From NCBI RefSeq assembly GCF_900103955.1, contig NZ_FNIL01000009.1, positions 62,001 through 126,000 of the forward strand: 64,000 nt of DNA. The letters are read 5' to 3'. The stretch is from Alkalicoccus daliensis (lineage in GTDB: Bacteria; Bacillota; Bacilli; Bacillales; Salisediminibacteriaceae). A program made the translations under genes and the position numbers. The notes beneath the pieces were generated by a model that worked only from the letters and a program-made list of their open reading frames with translations, searched no databases and was not told the origin of the DNA. Shown here in pieces: positions 61,952-64,000 of the stretch. Numbering within the stretch: position 1 is the first letter of the stretch; every line of letters begins with the position of its first letter.

Positions 61952-63073
61952 TTATAAATAAAGCTGCAGTTCAGCTTCCGTACTGCGAAGAATTAATTCC
62001 AGGTCAAATTCTGCTGTAATATCATCCCAGGCGGCGGATATGAAATTTTCTGCGGAGGCTGAAAAAGAATATTTACTCAAAAAGAAGCGGCTGATTGTTA
62101 TTGCCAGCAGCTGATGGGAACGGAAGCGGGAGTGATGAAGTGTCTGCATTCCCTGTGCAATATGCCGGCTGCCGGATTTATTTTTCCGTTCTTCTTCCAG
62201 TCCTGTTAAGACTTGAAAAATCCCGAGCTCTCTCTGATACGGTTTTTGTTCGAAAAATAAATGAAGATGGTCCTGGTGCTTTTTGATTTCTGCAGAGTTA
62301 TCCTGAAGCATCGCGAGCATCAGCTTGTTCAGCTGTAAAAAAGGATAAAATCCATGCTCTTCTGAAGATACTATCTGCACGGCTTTCCGTATGTGCTTTT
62401 CCGCGTTATTATATTCCTCTGCTATTATTGAAAACAATACAGCAGCTAACAACTCTGCTTCCATCTGGGTATTTTCAGAGAAAACTTTTAAATCAACTGC
62501 TTTTTCAAGATAAGCAAGCGCCTGTTTTTTCTGCGTGGAGAACATAAAGTAGATATGGAGCAGATACAGAGCTCTTTTGGAGAAAGGAAGATGTGTGTTT
62601 GACAGAAGCTGCTGGAAATCTCCGCGCATAAACGCTACAATAATTTCTGTTTCAATATCAATGTTAATTCCAAGTTCTTTCTGCCGTATGAGTGTGTCAA
62701 GAGCTTCTCCCTGGCCGAAAAGGTGATATCTGCCTAGCAGGCTGACTGCTAAATTTTGAAAAGCCGGATCGCCTTCAAGAGGAAAAACAGGGGCAGCTGC
62801 AAGAGAAAGCTTGTAGCCGCGGCCCTTTACTGTTTCGATCAAGACACTCTCCTGCCAGTGCTTGAGTTTTTTCCGGAGGCGGTATATATGGTCATCTACC
62901 GTTCGGTCTGTAGGGAAAGACTCCGGCCATACTGCTTGAAGAAGCTGGTCCCGGGAAAGTGTTCTTTCTGAATTTATATGCAGATACTGCAGCAGCATAA
63001 ATTCTTTTCTAAGGAGCGGAATGGTCTCTCCGCGTAGGGAAACGAGATATTCTTCTGAATGAAAGTCCAGCAC
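61952..63073 (-). CDS. transcriptional regulator with OmpR-type DNA-binding domain and TPR-like C-terminus
   Basis: A 373-residue protein. Residues 1-92 form an OmpR/PhoB winged helix: ERTLSRDQLLQAVWPES near 36, TVDDHIYRLRKKL near 58 and TVKGRGYKLS near 82-91. No receiver domain is present. The remaining 280 residues are helical repeats of TPR/BTAD kind. The layout recalls SARP-like activators, which are rare in Bacillaceae. The GTG at 63073 is chosen as it sits eight bases after GAGG; the in-frame GTG at 63082 overlaps it. Likely regulates the MFS exporter behind it. Confidence 0.8.
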   Translation of the reverse strand: MLDFHSEEYLVSLRGETIPLLRKEFMLLQYLHINSERTLSRDQLLQAVWPESFPTDRTVDDHIYRLRKKLKHWQESVLIETVKGRGYKLSLAAAPVFPLEGDPAFQNLAVSLLGRYHLFGQGEALDTLIRQKELGINIDIETEIIVAFMRGDFQQLLSNTHLPFSKRALYLLHIYFMFSTQKKQALAYLEKAVDLKVFSENTQMEAELLAAVLFSIIAEEYNNAEKHIRKAVQIVSSEEHGFYPFLQLNKLMLAMLQDNSAEIKKHQDHLHLFFEQKPYQRELGIFQVLTGLEEERKNKSGSRHIAQGMQTLHHSRFRSHQLLAITISRFFLSKYSFSASAENFISAAWDDITAEFDLELILRSTEAELQLYL

Positions 63074-63082
63074 TGCACTCAC

Positions 63083-63444
63083 CTCGCATTTTATGGCAGC
63101 CTTCCGGTAAATAGACGAGAAAATTCCTCGTCCTATTGAATCTTCAGGCTGCGCTGATCCTCTGTGAATCTCCGGCTTTACATTCGGATATTATTCGAAT
63201 GTAAGAATAATCTCAAATGAAAATTATAAAGTTGGTTCAAGTTCATCTTCCGGCTGTTATAATCACATGCAATATGTGGTCTGAAACACAAAGTTTCCGG
63301 ATTGTATTTCTCCGTCTCTTACTGACAATATACAATAAAGAATACAGGCAGGAAATACCTTATTTTTCTTAATTAACAGCTTAATCTGACAGTATTGAGG
63401 GAATGAGTCAAACAGGGAACGTACATAATGAAGGGGCGGTCAGC
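63083..63444. other. 362-bp divergent intergenic region
   Basis: Between the SARP-like gene and the yndJ-like gene. AT-rich in its right half, as expected for divergent promoters, but no convincing -35/-10 pair or operator was picked out. An AGGGGCGG ribosome binding site lies before 63445. Confidence 0.45.
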
Positions 63445-64000
63445 ATGACAGCGAAAAAGAACGTGGCAGCAGGTGTGGCGGCAGGTGTGTTATGGCTGAT
63501 TTTCACAGATATAAATGTAGTGCAGGCGGCACTCGCACTTTCATTTCTAGTACTCATCCCTCTGCTTCTGCATATCGCAGTTCCAAAACGACCGGACCTG
63601 CAGGTAGAATCATTACTTACTTGGTTATCCAAACGATCTTTTTTAGCAGGGATTTTTGGATTGATATCCATCAGTTTTAACCATACTTTTGTATCAGTTT
63701 CCTCTGCTCTCGTATGGTTCCTGTTTATGCTGGCAGTCGCAGCATGCGGTGCCTGGAGAATTCAGAAACGCGGCTTATATCCAGCGGAGGAAACGATTAT
63801 AGATACAGGCTTAATTTTTACCGGTGCCGGCGGGCTGTGGCTGGTACTGTGGCAGGGAGGGATTGACCGGCTTCTTCCCTACGATGAATTGACGATGTCA
63901 TTAACAGCAGTCCATTACCATTATTCTGCAGTAGTTATTCCAATTTTGACAGGTGCTTTCGGCCGGCTGCTTATTTCCATAAGAGGATATACAGGCCCGC
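63445..64000 (+). CDS. yndJ: YndJ-like membrane protein (3' end beyond window)
   Basis: The first 185 codons are present and the frame stays open to the window edge. Hydrophobic helices lie at about 5-20, 27-45, 65-82, 86-104, 126-143 and 163-180. The LTAVHYHYSA segment near 153-162 matches the hallmark of YndJ. The family is uncharacterised; B. subtilis YndJ is around 500 residues, so most of the C-terminus is missing here. The ATG at 63445 follows AGGGGCGG. Confidence 0.7.
   Translation, partial: MTAKKNVAAGVAAGVLWLIFTDINVVQAALALSFLVLIPLLLHIAVPKRPDLQVESLLTWLSKRSFLAGIFGLISISFNHTFVSVSSALVWFLFMLAVAACGAWRIQKRGLYPAEETIIDTGLIFTGAGGLWLVLWQGGIDRLLPYDELTMSLTAVHYHYSAVVIPILTGAFGRLLISIRGYTGP

Overview
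The window looks like chromosome of a low-to-moderate GC Gram-positive bacterium of the Bacillaceae. Evidence: AAGGAGG-type ribosome binding sites with frequent GTG/TTG starts, Bacillus-type gene neighbourhoods (xylR-xylAB, YesM/YesN-like two-component pair, YdaL/YdaM-like polysaccharide genes, paiA, nsrR/hmp, luxS, yndJ) and many intrinsic terminators. Two Na+ or K+/H+ antiporters and unusually acidic, Asn/Glu-rich linkers on lipoproteins suggest a salt- or alkali-adapted member of the family; that is an inference, not a species call. No rRNA, tRNA, CRISPR array, prophage or transposase gene was seen.

Layout. 0-7 kb: ring-cleaving dioxygenase, htpX, and a leftward cluster of a GAF-PAS-GGDEF-EAL c-di-GMP enzyme, a thiamine-diphosphate enzyme and a CMD-family protein. 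7-11 kb: small membrane proteins, an ADP-ribosylglycohydrolase, a HAD hydrolase and a DoxX protein behind a perfect Rex/Fnr-like palindrome. 12-25 kb: a xylan/xylose module (DUF624, GH43 xylosidase, ABC sugar importer without ATPase, YesM/YesN sensor pair, XylR, XylA, XylB) with a cre box and a XylR operator. 25.7-31.2 kb: a four-gene exopolysaccharide operon like ydaL/ydaM/ydaJ with an added UDP-GlcNAc 2-epimerase. 31-39 kb: GrpB, NAD(P)-binding protein, NhaC antiporter, an ABC-F ribosome protection gene behind an attenuator-like leader, AIM24, DUF4385 and RlmA. 39-43 kb: peroxidase, flavohaemoglobin, NsrR and a CPA1 antiporter.

43.6-56.9 kb holds cobalamin genes in two blocks: cobO-cobQ-cobT, and a cobalamin-riboswitch operon btuF-btuC-btuD/cbiZ-cbiB-cobD-cobU-cobS-cobC plus a second CobU-like gene. 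No corrin-ring genes are present, so the set fits uptake, remodelling and nucleotide-loop assembly. 57-64 kb: an AAC(3)-family acetyltransferase, luxS, a c-di-GMP-I riboswitch controlling a secreted protein, an MFS exporter with a SARP-like regulator, and a yndJ-like gene cut by the window end.

Beyond the genes, two families of non-coding repeats are visible. One is a dispersed element present four times (11.2, 25.2, 38.6 and 59.9 kb), three times touching a transcription terminator and twice between direct repeats. The other is an 81-bp hairpin element (11.4 and 47.4 kb) whose stems differ in sequence but keep pairing. The strongest candidates for new biology are the ABC-F leader with a 12-codon leader ORF and mutually exclusive pairings, the c-di-GMP riboswitch whose expression hairpin covers the ribosome binding site of an uncharacterised secreted protein, the two complementary CobU homologues, and the repeat families.
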